From the NCBI GenBank assembly GCA_002401365.1, contig NVSW01000002.1, forward strand, positions 1 through 48,334: a stretch of DNA of 48,334 nucleotides, given 5' to 3'. Under the pieces are notes generated by a model. That model was given only the letters and a program-made list of their open reading frames with translations, was not told where the DNA came from and did not search any database. The position numbers and the translations under genes are program-made. This document shows positions 26,094 through 35,314 of the stretch, in pieces. This DNA comes from Piscirickettsiaceae bacterium. GTDB lineage: Bacteria > Pseudomonadota > Gammaproteobacteria > Methylococcales > Cycloclasticaceae. Position 1 is the first letter of the stretch. Every line of letters begins with the position of its first letter.

Positions 26094-27341
26094 TCATAGT
26101 GTTTTTATTAGCTTGATTGCATTCCCTTCCATTTGAATGATTTCTAGAGGGCGATTATATAGTTTTAAACTAGTTCCTGGTTCAGGAATAGCTTCTAAAT
26201 ATTCAATGATAAGTCCGTTTAACGTTTTCGGCCCCGATGTAGGTAGATCCCAATTTAGCGAACGATTAAGTTCACGAATAGTAATGTTTGCGCTAATTAA
26301 AAGCGAGCCATCGTCTTTTCTCTGTATATCAGGAGAACTATCCGATGGGTCGGTGGTGAATTCTCCAATAACGACTTCCAAAACATCTTGCAACGTTATA
26401 ATGCCCAAAATCACGCCATATTCATTTACTACCATGGCAAAACGTCGTTTGTTTTTTTGAAAATTAATGAGTTGTTGATAAAGACTGGTGTTATTAGGTA
26501 TGAAGTAGGGATTTGCACTAAGCTTAGCTAGCTCTTTAATGTTTATATTGTGTTTAAAAAGCATGCTGGTAACATCTTTTATTCTTATAACACCTTGAAT
26601 ATTATCAATGTTTTCATTAAAAATGGGTAAGTTTGAATAGGAAGAGTTCAGTAGCTGCTTTTCTATTTCGTTGATGTCATCACTGAGGTCAATGCCGTTA
26701 ATTTCATTGGTCGGCGTCATGATGTCCTCAACGGTTGAGTGTTCCAAATCAAGAATACCCAATAGCATTGCTTTATGTTGCGAAGGAATGAGTTCGCCTG
26801 CTTCGGTGACAACGGTGCGTAGCTCATCAGTTTGCATTGAATCAACGGTATTTTGGTTGATATTAATACCAAATAATTTAAGCAATTGATTCGATAAGCT
26901 GTTTATAAGCCAAACGATGGGATAAAGGACTTTAAGTAGTGGGGTGTAGATAATTGCAGCTGGAAACGCAAGCCGTTCGGGGTGAAATGCAGCCCAAGTT
27001 TTTGGTGCGACTTCAGAAAAAATAAGAATTATAAATGTCAGTAGTCCTGCTGCAATAGCAATACCCGACTCACCATATAATTTCAGGGCAATAATAGTCG
27101 CGATGGAAGAGGCGAAAATATTAATGAAATTATTGCCCAATAATATCAGGCCAATAAGACGATCGGGTCTTTGTAGGAGCTTGTGTGCTAGTTCTGCACC
27201 TAGCCGTTTGTTTTTTATATGGTGCAGCAGACGATAGCGGTTTAACCGCATTAATGCGGTTTCAGAACCTGAAAAAAATGCAGACAGGATGATAAGTAAA
27301 ACTAAAATGCCGAACAGGGCATTAATCGATAAGTCAGTCAA
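26094..27341 (-). CDS. CorB/CorC-type (CNNM) membrane protein
   Basis: 415 residues. N-terminal DUF21 membrane domain with about four helices and the conserved FFSGSETALMRLNRYRL near residue 23, two CBS domains (about 200-330, EDIMTPTNEI and FAMVVNEYGVILGIITLQD), and a C-terminal CorC_HlyC domain. The family is linked to Mg2+ export or homeostasis; E. coli YfjD is the closest type. The start is TTG at 27341 with no clear ribosome binding site. Divergent from fleQ. Confidence 0.88.
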   Translation of the reverse strand: MTDLSINALFGILVLLIILSAFFSGSETALMRLNRYRLLHHIKNKRLGAELAHKLLQRPDRLIGLILLGNNFINIFASSIATIIALKLYGESGIAIAAGLLTFIILIFSEVAPKTWAAFHPERLAFPAAIIYTPLLKVLYPIVWLINSLSNQLLKLFGININQNTVDSMQTDELRTVVTEAGELIPSQHKAMLLGILDLEHSTVEDIMTPTNEINGIDLSDDINEIEKQLLNSSYSNLPIFNENIDNIQGVIRIKDVTSMLFKHNINIKELAKLSANPYFIPNNTSLYQQLINFQKNKRRFAMVVNEYGVILGIITLQDVLEVVIGEFTTDPSDSSPDIQRKDDGSLLISANITIRELNRSLNWDLPTSGPKTLNGLIIEYLEAIPEPGTSLKLYNRPLEIIQMEGNAIKLIKTL

Positions 27342-27517
27342 AATGTAAGGCCGATAGTGCTGTTAACGTCAATTAAAGGAGTAAGCATGGGTGCCGTTAT
27401 GATAGCGCATAATATTTAGCTTTATATGAAAAATTTTCTGCAGGAAATGCCCACTAAGCGTCATTTTTTTGACATACTGTAGTTTGTATCAAACAATAGA
27501 AATTACTTTGTAAATTT

Positions 27518-28966
27518 ATGTCGATAAAAAATGTATTATTAATTGATGACAACGAACATAGGTCTGCTGAGATTACCGCGGTTATGAGCTTTCTTGATTA
27601 TAGTGTTAAAAAAGCGTCGATCTCAGATGTTATAAAACATGACATGCTGAAAGAGCCAGCATTAATTATTTTGTATGAGGGTGCGGCTTACACTGAAGTT
27701 GCTATCAAGGAGCTTTTTGAAAAAAACAAAATCCAACAGCCATTTTTGTACCTTTACGATAAGGGTAAGAGCCCCTCGGTGCCTAAGTCATTAAAAAGAT
27801 ACATGGTGCCATCAGAATGGCCGAGTAATTACCAACGTTTAATTGAGGGCTTAAGGAAGGTGCAAGTTGCTACAGGCGAACTTAATGACGAGGTTTCGCA
27901 GCGCGCATCAGAGCTGTTTCGTAGCCTAGTAGGCAATAGCCAAGAAGTGCAAAGAGTTAGGCAGTTGATTCAACAGGTGTGTGTGACTGACGCAACAGTG
28001 CTAATTCTGGGGGAGTCAGGCACGGGTAAAGAAGTTATTGCGCGAAATATTCATTATCACTCAAATCGAAGAAATAAAGCATTTGTACCTATTAATTGCG
28101 GTGCGATTCCAGGAGAGTTACTGGAAAGCGAGCTATTTGGCCACGAAAAAGGTGCATTTACGGGTGCAATTACGGCGCGCCAAGGACGGTTTGCATTGGC
28201 AGAGGGTGGCACATTGTTTTTAGATGAAATTGGTGATATGCCGTTGCAGATGCAAGTAAAAATGCTAAGAGTATTACAAGAAAGGGTGTATGAAAGAGTC
28301 GGTAGTGATAAATCCGTTGCTTGCGATGTTCGGGTCATTGCTGCTACACACCGTGATTTAAAAGTAGAAATTGAAAAGGGTGAGTTTAGGGAAGACTTAT
28401 TCTACCGCTTAGATGTATTTCCTATTGAAATTGCTCCATTACGCGCCCGAACAGATGACATTCCCGTATTGGTGGGAGAGTTGGTTCAGCGCATTGAACA
28501 TGATAATAAGGGCTCAGTCCGTTTTACTTCAGCGGCAATGATGGCGATGTGCCAACACGATTGGCCAGGTAATGTGCGTGAGTTGGCTAATATAATAGAG
28601 CGTTTAGCGATTATTCATGCTTATGGTGTTGTTGACGTTAAGGATCTTCCCGAAAAATTTCATGTTTATTCCGCTGATATATTACAGCCGCATGATGGGA
28701 TGGTTTTGCAAGAAGATTTTCTCTCTCCAGCAACAATTCCAGAGGCTTCTATTGCTGCACTAACGCCGTCAAATATGGTAAATATTTTGCCCGCACAGGG
28801 CTTAAACCTAAAAGAGCATATGAATACTCTCGAGTGTTCCCTTATCCAGCAGGCGCTGGATGAGACCAGTGGTGTTGTTGCTCACGCGGCAAAACGGCTG
28901 AATATGCGTCGTACGACCTTGGTTGAAAAAATGCGTAAACATAATCTTCATCGCCAAGATGCTTAA
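27518..28966 (+). CDS. fleQ: sigma-54-dependent flagellar master regulator FleQ
   Basis: Enhancer-binding activator of flagellar genes. A receiver-like N-terminal domain (1-110) has Tyr in place of the phosphoacceptor Asp (LIILYEGAAY), as expected in FleQ. LFRSLVG (133-139) is the motif associated with c-di-GMP binding in Pseudomonas FleQ. AAA+ domain: Walker A GESGTGKE (165-172), sigma-54 contact loop GAFTGA (212-217), Walker B LFLDEIGD. C-terminal Fis-type helix-turn-helix (AAKRLNMRRTTLVEKM). A TTGACA at 27469-27474 is a possible -35 with a poor -10. 482 residues. Confidence 0.94.
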   Translation: MSIKNVLLIDDNEHRSAEITAVMSFLDYSVKKASISDVIKHDMLKEPALIILYEGAAYTEVAIKELFEKNKIQQPFLYLYDKGKSPSVPKSLKRYMVPSEWPSNYQRLIEGLRKVQVATGELNDEVSQRASELFRSLVGNSQEVQRVRQLIQQVCVTDATVLILGESGTGKEVIARNIHYHSNRRNKAFVPINCGAIPGELLESELFGHEKGAFTGAITARQGRFALAEGGTLFLDEIGDMPLQMQVKMLRVLQERVYERVGSDKSVACDVRVIAATHRDLKVEIEKGEFREDLFYRLDVFPIEIAPLRARTDDIPVLVGELVQRIEHDNKGSVRFTSAAMMAMCQHDWPGNVRELANIIERLAIIHAYGVVDVKDLPEKFHVYSADILQPHDGMVLQEDFLSPATIPEASIAALTPSNMVNILPAQGLNLKEHMNTLECSLIQQALDETSGVVAHAAKRLNMRRTTLVEKMRKHNLHRQDA

Positions 28967-29032
28967 CCGCCTATTATTTGACGCAGGTCTAATATGGACT
29001 CATAACTTATTGAATTAACTGTATAAAAAAAC

Positions 29033-29048
29033 TGGAATGGTTTTTGCA
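29033..29048 (+). promoter_or_regulatory. sigma-54 promoter of the fleSR operon
   Basis: TGGAATGGTTTTTGCA matches the consensus TGGCACG-N4-TTGCA, with the invariant GG (29034-29035) and GC (29046-29047) ten bases apart. It lies 35 bases before the fleS ATG and directly after fleQ, whose product is the expected activator. Confidence 0.85.
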
Positions 29049-29053
29049 TTGAG

Positions 29054-29076
29054 TGTTACATCGCAATTTTGTAACA
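29054..29076 (+). repeat. inverted repeat at the fleS transcription start, candidate activator site
   Basis: TGTTAC (29054-29059) and GTAACA (29071-29076) form a perfect six-base dyad with an 11-base spacer. It begins six bases after the sigma-54 -12 element, so it covers the start site and leader. FleQ is known to bind near or downstream of some of its promoters in Pseudomonas. Assignment to FleQ is inference. Confidence 0.45.
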
Positions 29077-29083
29077 ATATTGT

Positions 29084-30277
29084 ATGAGACAAATAGCCAG
29101 AATTGAACCGGTTAGCAAAAAATTACCATTGGAAGATGCGTTTCTCGCGTTCACCCAAGTTTCTGAGCGCTTAACCGCGTCGTACCAGTTGCTTGAGCAG
29201 CAGGTGACTAGCCTGAGTGAGGAGTTGGCAAATGCTAATACCGATAAACGTCGACACCTAGCTGAGAAAGAGCTGCTTGCAGAGCAACTGTCGAGTTTAT
29301 TGGAGTCTTTGCCAGGAGCAGTGATTGCTGTGGATGTGGCTGGTTATATCGTCAAAGCAAATGCGTGTGCGAGAGAGTGGTTTACAGAAGCACTGATATC
29401 TCAGCGCTGGACATTAGTTAAGCAGCAATATTTATTTAATTCATATCAGCTAGAAAATGAGTATTCACTTGAAAATGGCCGAGTTATTGCGCTGTCTAAA
29501 ACAGAACTAAACGTCCAAGAAGGTTTCGTTATCTTGCTTACCGATATTACTAAGCAACGTGAACTTCATCAACAATTGGAGCATAAGAAAAAACTGGCGG
29601 CATTGGGTGAGTTTTCTGCTGGAATTGCACATCAAATTCGTACCCCGTTAAGTTCAGCATTATTATATGCATCACAGCTAAACCTTGTTGGTATAGAGCC
29701 CGTTAAACAAAAAAAATATACGAAACGGTTGCTAGAAAGGCTTCGCCATATTAATACGCAAGTGACGGACATGCTTAGCTTCGCCCACAAAGGACATTTT
29801 AAAAAGGCCGTCTATAACCTGCAAAACATCTCAATGCAGCTAGCTAATTTTTATAAGCCTGATATTAAGAGATTGTCTATTGAGAGTCTGTCAATACCAC
29901 CTAATGCGTCCGTTGAAATTAGTAAAACGGCGCTGTTTGGGGCAATAGATAACTTAATTAACAATGCGTTTGATGCTATAGACGACGATGGACACGTGAC
30001 CTGTCTTTTAAGAATAGAGAACAGATGTTTGATAATCACGGTAACAGATCAAGGCATTGGTTTGAGTGATGCAGAAATTAACCAAGTTTTTGAACCGTTC
30101 TATACCAATAAACCCAAGGGGACAGGTTTAGGTTTAGCCGTCGTCAGGGAGGTGGTTAAAGCGCATGGCGGTGAAATCATATGCGTATCGAACCCAGGTT
30201 TAGGAACCACATTCAAAATGCGCTTGCCAGTGTTGGCAAGAGTAGAAGAAACAATAAATATAGAGGAGTATTCATGA
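29084..30277 (+). CDS. fleS: flagellar sensor histidine kinase FleS (FlrB)
   Basis: Soluble kinase of the flagellar two-component pair; no membrane segment. N-terminal coiled coil (about 25-75), PAS domain (about 72-160), dimerisation/phosphoacceptor region GEFSAGIAHQIRTPLSSA with H183, and an HATPase domain with the N box DNLINNAFDAI, DQGIGLSD and GTGLGLAVV. 397 residues. A sigma-54 promoter lies upstream. No Shine-Dalgarno sequence is seen before the ATG. The end overlaps fleR by four bases (ATGA). Confidence 0.93.
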   Translation: MRQIARIEPVSKKLPLEDAFLAFTQVSERLTASYQLLEQQVTSLSEELANANTDKRRHLAEKELLAEQLSSLLESLPGAVIAVDVAGYIVKANACAREWFTEALISQRWTLVKQQYLFNSYQLENEYSLENGRVIALSKTELNVQEGFVILLTDITKQRELHQQLEHKKKLAALGEFSAGIAHQIRTPLSSALLYASQLNLVGIEPVKQKKYTKRLLERLRHINTQVTDMLSFAHKGHFKKAVYNLQNISMQLANFYKPDIKRLSIESLSIPPNASVEISKTALFGAIDNLINNAFDAIDDDGHVTCLLRIENRCLIITVTDQGIGLSDAEINQVFEPFYTNKPKGTGLGLAVVREVVKAHGGEIICVSNPGLGTTFKMRLPVLARVEETINIEEYS

Positions 30278-31611
30278 ATGAAATTGATATAGTTATTGTT
30301 GAGGATGATGCTCCCCTGCAACAGGCGTTGGACGATGCGTTATCAGACTACGGTTATAAAACGGTTTGTGTTAGCGATGGATCAGAGGCGATTAAAGTAT
30401 TAGAAAAATGTCGTGCTAGGTTAGTAATTAGTGATGTCCAGATGAAGCCAATGGATGGTTTTGAATTATTGGATAAACTGAAATCACGTTTTCCAAACCT
30501 TCCAGTATTGTTGATGACGGCATTTGCAACGGTTGATAAGGCCGTAAAAGCGATTCAAAACGGTGCCTCGGACTATATGACGAAACCGTTTGAAATCCAG
30601 GAGTTACTCAACAAAGTTGAGCAAACAATTGCGCCAGAATCAACTTCATTTGGTGAGTTTCCTAGTAAAGATAGGAGTATGCAAGATATTGTTGCGTTAG
30701 CCGGTAGAGTCGCTAAAAGTGACGCAACGGTGCTTATTCAGGGTGAAAGTGGCACAGGAAAAGAGGTGTTAGCGCGTTTTATACACAAAAACTCACCGAG
30801 GAATAAGAAACCTTTTGTAGCCATAAATTGCGCCGCTATTCCGGAGAACATGCTCGAGGCGATGTTGTTTGGTTATGAAAAGGGTGCGTTTACAGGCGCC
30901 TATCAGATGACACACGGAAAGTTTGAACAGGCACAAGGCGGTACTTTGTTACTTGATGAAGTATCCGAAATGAATATCTCTTTGCAGGCTAAGTTGCTAA
31001 GGGTCCTGCAAGAAAAAGAGATTGAACGCTTGGGTGGTAGAAAAACTATTTCGTTAGATGTGAGGGTTTTAGCTACTACGAATAGGAACTTACGAGAATT
31101 TGTTAATGAAGGGAAGTTTCGCGAAGATTTGTTATACCGAATTAATGTTTTTCCAATCACTATCCCGCCTTTGAGAGAGAGAAAGTCAGATATTCTAGCA
31201 TTGGCTAAAACGTTATTGATTAGGCATCATGGGCGAGGGAATGTTGTGCCGGTGTTATCCAAAGTTGCGATTCAAAAATTAGAAAATTACCCGTGGCAGG
31301 GAAACGTCCGGGAGCTAGAGAATGTAATTCAACGCGCGTTAATCATGACGTCAAGCGGGGCAATTGAAGCTGAAGATTTGATATTTGAATTAGAGCAGCC
31401 GACAGCTTTAGTAACACCTAAAAAAGAAACTAGTGTTACACAAGGGTTGAATCAAGGTGTGAAGGCTGCAGAAGAACAGCTTATTTTAGAAACATTGAAG
31501 TTATCTAACGGTAGTCGAAAAAATACTGCTGAACAGTTGGGTATTAGCGCTCGAACACTACGCTATAAGATCGCTCGGATGCGTGATTCAGGTGTACAGA
31601 TCCCCGCATAA
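30274..31611 (+). CDS. fleR: flagellar sigma-54 response regulator FleR (FlrC)
   Basis: Response regulator for later flagellar classes. Receiver domain with acidic pair D11/D12, phosphoacceptor D54 (VISDVQM) and K104 (MTKPF), all intact in contrast to FleQ. AAA+ domain with Walker A GESGTGKE (157-164) and GAFTGA, then a Fis-type helix-turn-helix (NTAEQLGISARTLRYKI). The ATG at 30274 has GAGG upstream and overlaps the fleS stop; the open frame reaches back to 30181 but that part is not receiver sequence. 445 residues. Confidence 0.94.
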   Translation: MNEIDIVIVEDDAPLQQALDDALSDYGYKTVCVSDGSEAIKVLEKCRARLVISDVQMKPMDGFELLDKLKSRFPNLPVLLMTAFATVDKAVKAIQNGASDYMTKPFEIQELLNKVEQTIAPESTSFGEFPSKDRSMQDIVALAGRVAKSDATVLIQGESGTGKEVLARFIHKNSPRNKKPFVAINCAAIPENMLEAMLFGYEKGAFTGAYQMTHGKFEQAQGGTLLLDEVSEMNISLQAKLLRVLQEKEIERLGGRKTISLDVRVLATTNRNLREFVNEGKFREDLLYRINVFPITIPPLRERKSDILALAKTLLIRHHGRGNVVPVLSKVAIQKLENYPWQGNVRELENVIQRALIMTSSGAIEAEDLIFELEQPTALVTPKKETSVTQGLNQGVKAAEEQLILETLKLSNGSRKNTAEQLGISARTLRYKIARMRDSGVQIPA

Positions 31612-31638
31612 CTGCGTTGAAAAATTAGGAGATTTAGC

Positions 31639-31959
31639 ATGAGTAATATTGAAATTAATAACGTTTTAGCACAAATGCGCAGCATGTCTGCACAAGTAAA
31701 AAGCCCAGAAATCAGCACAGTTGCTTCTAGTAATGCAAATGATTTTTCCGCTATGTTGAAAGATTCAATCAATGCAGTCAACCAGACGCAGATGCAGGCT
31801 GGTGCATTAACGACAGCATTTGAAAAAGGGGAAACTGATGCAAGCCTTGCTGAGGTGATGGTGTCTTTACAAAAAGCGAACATTTCATTCCAAACAGTGC
31901 TGCAAACAAGAAATAAGCTGGTTGAGGCATACAAAGACGTCATGCGGATGACAATGTAG
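31639..31959 (+). CDS. fliE: flagellar hook-basal body protein FliE
   Basis: Small export-dependent protein that joins the MS ring to the rod. The C-terminal half is diagnostic: SLAEVMVSLQKANISFQTVL and RNKLVEAYKDVMRM. 106 residues. It follows fleR by 27 bases with AGGAG before the ATG. I found no sigma-54 element in this short gap, so it probably depends on the fleSR promoter. Confidence 0.94.
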   Translation: MSNIEINNVLAQMRSMSAQVKSPEISTVASSNANDFSAMLKDSINAVNQTQMQAGALTTAFEKGETDASLAEVMVSLQKANISFQTVLQTRNKLVEAYKDVMRMTM

Positions 31960-32005
31960 CTTAATGATCAACAATCATGATGAAAAAATTTAAAGGTTAG
32001 AAGAT

Positions 32006-33670
32006 ATGGCAACACCAGCAGATCAAGCAAGTCTACAGATGCAAGCGTCTCCAAATACGGTAATTCGTCAGTTAGGCGTTATGCTTGCACTTGCTGTTAG
32101 CGTGGCGTTGGGGGTAGCCGTTGTACTGTGGTCTCAGACACCTAACTATAGTCTCTTATATAGTAGCCTAGGGGACAGGGAGCTCAGCGCAGTTATATCT
32201 GGTCTACAGCAATCAGGGGTTGATTATAAACTCGATGCGTCTTCAGGAACGGTGATGGTGCCAGCGTCAGATGTTGATGAGCTGCGTCTTAAGCTAGCGG
32301 GGCTTGGCTTGCCGCGTGGGGGCGGTAGAGGGTTTGAATTGCTAGAAAAAGATATGGGCTTCGGTACTAGTCAATCTATTGAAAAAGTCAGGATACAACG
32401 TGCGCTGCAAGGTGAAATTGCACGTTCAATAGTGACTATTCAAAGCGTTCGTTCTGCGCGAGTGTTGCTTGCAATTCCAAAACAATCTGTCTTTTTACGG
32501 GATAGAAAAAAGCCAAGTGCTTCGGTTGTCGTTGATTTATACCAAGGGCGTTCATTAAAGAAAAATGAAGTGTCCGCAATTTTGCATTTGGTTTCCTCAG
32601 CAGTGCCTGAACTTGATGCCAGTCAAGTAACCGTTGTTGACCAAAAAGGGACGTTGTTAAGTTCAAAATCATCTGATGATAGGATGTCAATGACGAGCAA
32701 CCAATTTGAGTTTAAACAGGGTGTTGAAGAGCATCTAATTAACCGTGTTGAAAGTATTTTGCAACCCATTGTGGGCGTTGGTGCGATTAGAGCATCGGTA
32801 TCCGCTGATGTGGACTTCACCGTGACAGAACAAACTCAAGAGCAATATAACCCCGATTTACCCGCATTGCGTAGTGAGCAGATAACCGAAGAACAAAATA
32901 GCTCACCTGGCGCACAAGGAATTCCCGGCGCATTGTCAAATCAGCCTCCTGTGGCAGGGACTGCGCCTGAAGTTCTTGAAACTGCTACTGAAGAAGTGGC
33001 GAGCTTTACAGCAAACCCAACTAACACAAGTAAACGTTCAATTAAGAACTATGAGTTAAATAAAAAAATCAGTCATACTAAATTATCAACTGGGCGCTTA
33101 AAAAGGATATCGGTTGCTGTGGTGATTGATAATAAACGCGTTATTGGTGAGGATGGACAGGCCACATCTGAAGCGTATTCGGTTGAGGAATTAACTAAGC
33201 TAGATGGCTTAGTTAAAGAAGCGATAGGCTACAAAGAATTACGGGGCGATAGTGTAACAGTGATTAACTTAGCATTTATCCAACCTGACGTTCCAGAGGC
33301 GTTACCAGAACTGCCATTGATGGAACAGCCTTGGTTTTGGGATGTGGTAAAACAAGCAGTAGGTGGTATTTTTGTACTATTACTTATATTCTTGGTGTTA
33401 AAGCCAACGATAAAAAGTCTATTAGCGCCGCCTACGCTGGCAACGCTACCTGCAGGTGCACAGGCTGCAATAATTGGGCCCGATGGCATGCCAATGGCTG
33501 CGGCTGGCGGGCAGGGGTCGGGTGAAAGTTTAGGTCTAGAAAGTGATGAGGAGCTGAAACGTTTGGAGGCCCCTAAAAGTTACGAACAGCGCTTAGAGAT
33601 GGCGCAAAAAATAGCGGGTGAAGATCCTAAAAGAGTTGCTCAGGTAATGAAAACATGGATTCAAGAATAA
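32006..33670 (+). CDS. fliF: flagellar MS-ring protein FliF
   Basis: Forms the inner-membrane ring on which the motor is built. Two membrane helices (about 28-46 and 448-467) flank the large periplasmic region that holds the YscJ/FliF ring-building domains (YSSLGDRELSAVISGLQQ; ARVLLAIPKQSVFLRDRKKP). The C-terminal cytoplasmic tail (EDPKRVAQVMKTWI) is the FliG-binding segment. 554 residues. Overlaps fliG by one base at the preferred start. Confidence 0.95.
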   Translation: MATPADQASLQMQASPNTVIRQLGVMLALAVSVALGVAVVLWSQTPNYSLLYSSLGDRELSAVISGLQQSGVDYKLDASSGTVMVPASDVDELRLKLAGLGLPRGGGRGFELLEKDMGFGTSQSIEKVRIQRALQGEIARSIVTIQSVRSARVLLAIPKQSVFLRDRKKPSASVVVDLYQGRSLKKNEVSAILHLVSSAVPELDASQVTVVDQKGTLLSSKSSDDRMSMTSNQFEFKQGVEEHLINRVESILQPIVGVGAIRASVSADVDFTVTEQTQEQYNPDLPALRSEQITEEQNSSPGAQGIPGALSNQPPVAGTAPEVLETATEEVASFTANPTNTSKRSIKNYELNKKISHTKLSTGRLKRISVAVVIDNKRVIGEDGQATSEAYSVEELTKLDGLVKEAIGYKELRGDSVTVINLAFIQPDVPEALPELPLMEQPWFWDVVKQAVGGIFVLLLIFLVLKPTIKSLLAPPTLATLPAGAQAAIIGPDGMPMAAAGGQGSGESLGLESDEELKRLEAPKSYEQRLEMAQKIAGEDPKRVAQVMKTWIQE

Positions 33671-34683
33671 TGGACGGTATAAGCGCAGAAAGCTCTTTGA
33701 CTGGCGTTTCAAAAGCGGCAGTGTTGTTGTTGTCGTTGGGTGAGGAGCACGCTGCAGGTGTTATGAAACACATGGGGCCTAAAGAGGTGCAACAAGTAGG
33801 TTCAGCGATGGCAACATTAGAAAATGTTACGACTGAAACGCTGGACTCTGTAGTCGGTTATTTTATTACAACCATTGGCGGACAGACCGCGTTGGGTATT
33901 GATTCAGACAAGTACATAAAAAATGTATTAACGAGCGCATTGGGCGCTGATAAAGCGGGTGGTGTGATTGACAGAATTTTGCTGGGAAGAAATTCAAAAG
34001 GTTTAGAGCAATTAAAGTGGATGGATCCGCGCTCTATTTCAGGCTTAATTCGTTTGGAGCACCCACAAATTATAGCTATTGTACTGTCATATTTAGACAG
34101 TGACCAAGCAGCAGAAACATTGGGTTATTTGCCTTCTCGATTACGGCCGGATGTGTTAATGCGCGTTGCGGTAATGGAAGGGGTTCAGCCGGCAGCATTG
34201 CAAGAATTAGATGCCATTATGGAAAAGCAGCTGTCTGGTAGCTCCGGCACCCAATCTGCAGCGATGGGGGGAATTCAAACGGCAGCTAATATGCTGAATT
34301 TCTTAGAAGGTTCGATGAGTGCGGAGTTAATTGATTCTGTTGTTGAAACTGATGAAGAAATTGGCCAGTTAATACAAGACAAAATGTTTGTTTTTGATAA
34401 CCTTATTGATGTTGACGATAGAGGTATACAGGCGTTGTTGAAAGAGATCTCAACAGACGTGTTAACGCTGGCGTTGCGAGCTGCAGATGAAGCGTTAAAA
34501 GAAAAAGTTTTTGCCAATATGTCCAAGCGCGCTGCTGAAATGTTGCGAGATGACATGGAAGCAGCTCCACCGTCAAAAGTAAGTGATGTCGAAGCTGCGC
34601 AAAAAGAAGTGCTAATTATTGCAAGGCGATTATCAGACTCTGGAGAGATTTCGTTAGGCGGCGGGGGTGAGGAGTTTGTCTAA
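33670..34683 (+). CDS. fliG: flagellar motor switch protein FliG
   Basis: Rotor subunit that engages the stator and FliM. N-terminal domain KAAVLLLSLGEEHAAGVMKH, middle domain EHPQIIAIVLSYL and C-terminal torque helix region with MFVFDNLIDVDDRGIQALL and charged residues KEKVFANMSKRAAEML. The ATG at 33670 overlaps the fliF stop (TAATG) and gives 337 residues, the usual size; the in-frame ATG at 33655 is also possible. Confidence 0.95.
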   Translation: MDGISAESSLTGVSKAAVLLLSLGEEHAAGVMKHMGPKEVQQVGSAMATLENVTTETLDSVVGYFITTIGGQTALGIDSDKYIKNVLTSALGADKAGGVIDRILLGRNSKGLEQLKWMDPRSISGLIRLEHPQIIAIVLSYLDSDQAAETLGYLPSRLRPDVLMRVAVMEGVQPAALQELDAIMEKQLSGSSGTQSAAMGGIQTAANMLNFLEGSMSAELIDSVVETDEEIGQLIQDKMFVFDNLIDVDDRGIQALLKEISTDVLTLALRAADEALKEKVFANMSKRAAEMLRDDMEAAPPSKVSDVEAAQKEVLIIARRLSDSGEISLGGGGEEFV

Positions 34684-35314
34684 ATCATCATCTGATAAAG
34701 GTGGCGTTTCATCTTGGCAATTCCCATCGTTTGCCCAAGTGGGCTCGGCTGATGTTGCAATTGATAATGTTAGGGCGTTAACGGCGTCGGATGTCGAAAA
34801 AATTCAATTTCAGGCTCAACAAGAAGCTGCCGAAAAAGGCTATCAGGAAGGGCTAGAAAAAGGTTTCCAGGCGGGAGAGAAACAAGTGGCTGCAAAAGCT
34901 GCACAATTACAAACCCTTTTGCAATCCATGTCCATGCCGTTGGAAGAGCTTGACGAAAGGGTGGAGCAGGAGTTGGTTTCGCTAGCTATTCAAATTGCTA
35001 AACAGTTGATACGCAGGGAACTCAAGGCGGACTCAGGCCAAGTAGTTGCTGTGACCAAAGAAGCGATAGCGGCATTACCCTCAAGTTCACAAAATATAGA
35101 ACTACACTTGCACCCTGAGGATGCAACCCTGGTGAGGTCAGCGTTATCTCTTGATGGTGCAAATGAAGATAGATGGAAAGTGGTTGAAGACCCCGTTATA
35201 ACTCGGGGTGGCTGTCGTGTAACTACTGATGCTTCGACGATTGATGCAAGCATAGAAAATAGATTAGCCGCGATTATAGCCAAAGGATTAGGCGATGAAA
35301 GAGGCTCTGGCTGA
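34667..35314 (+). CDS. fliH: flagellar assembly protein FliH
   Basis: Peripheral-stalk-like regulator of the export ATPase FliI. 215 residues: divergent N-terminus, glycine/glutamate-rich helix with GxxxG-like spacing (EKGYQEGLEKGFQAGEKQ, about 56-73), then a conserved C-terminal domain (LVSLAIQIAKQLIRREL; LHLHPEDATLV; GGCRV). Start taken as GTG 34667 within the fliG end; a TTG at 34676 is an alternative. Four-base-type coupling to fliI at its end. Confidence 0.88.
   Translation: MRSLSKSSSDKGGVSSWQFPSFAQVGSADVAIDNVRALTASDVEKIQFQAQQEAAEKGYQEGLEKGFQAGEKQVAAKAAQLQTLLQSMSMPLEELDERVEQELVSLAIQIAKQLIRRELKADSGQVVAVTKEAIAALPSSSQNIELHLHPEDATLVRSALSLDGANEDRWKVVEDPVITRGGCRVTTDASTIDASIENRLAAIIAKGLGDERGSG

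Noticed and set aside
30181..30273. N-terminal extension of fleR
   Set aside because: These residues lie inside fleS in another frame; the receiver domain begins at ATG 30274, which has GAGG upstream.
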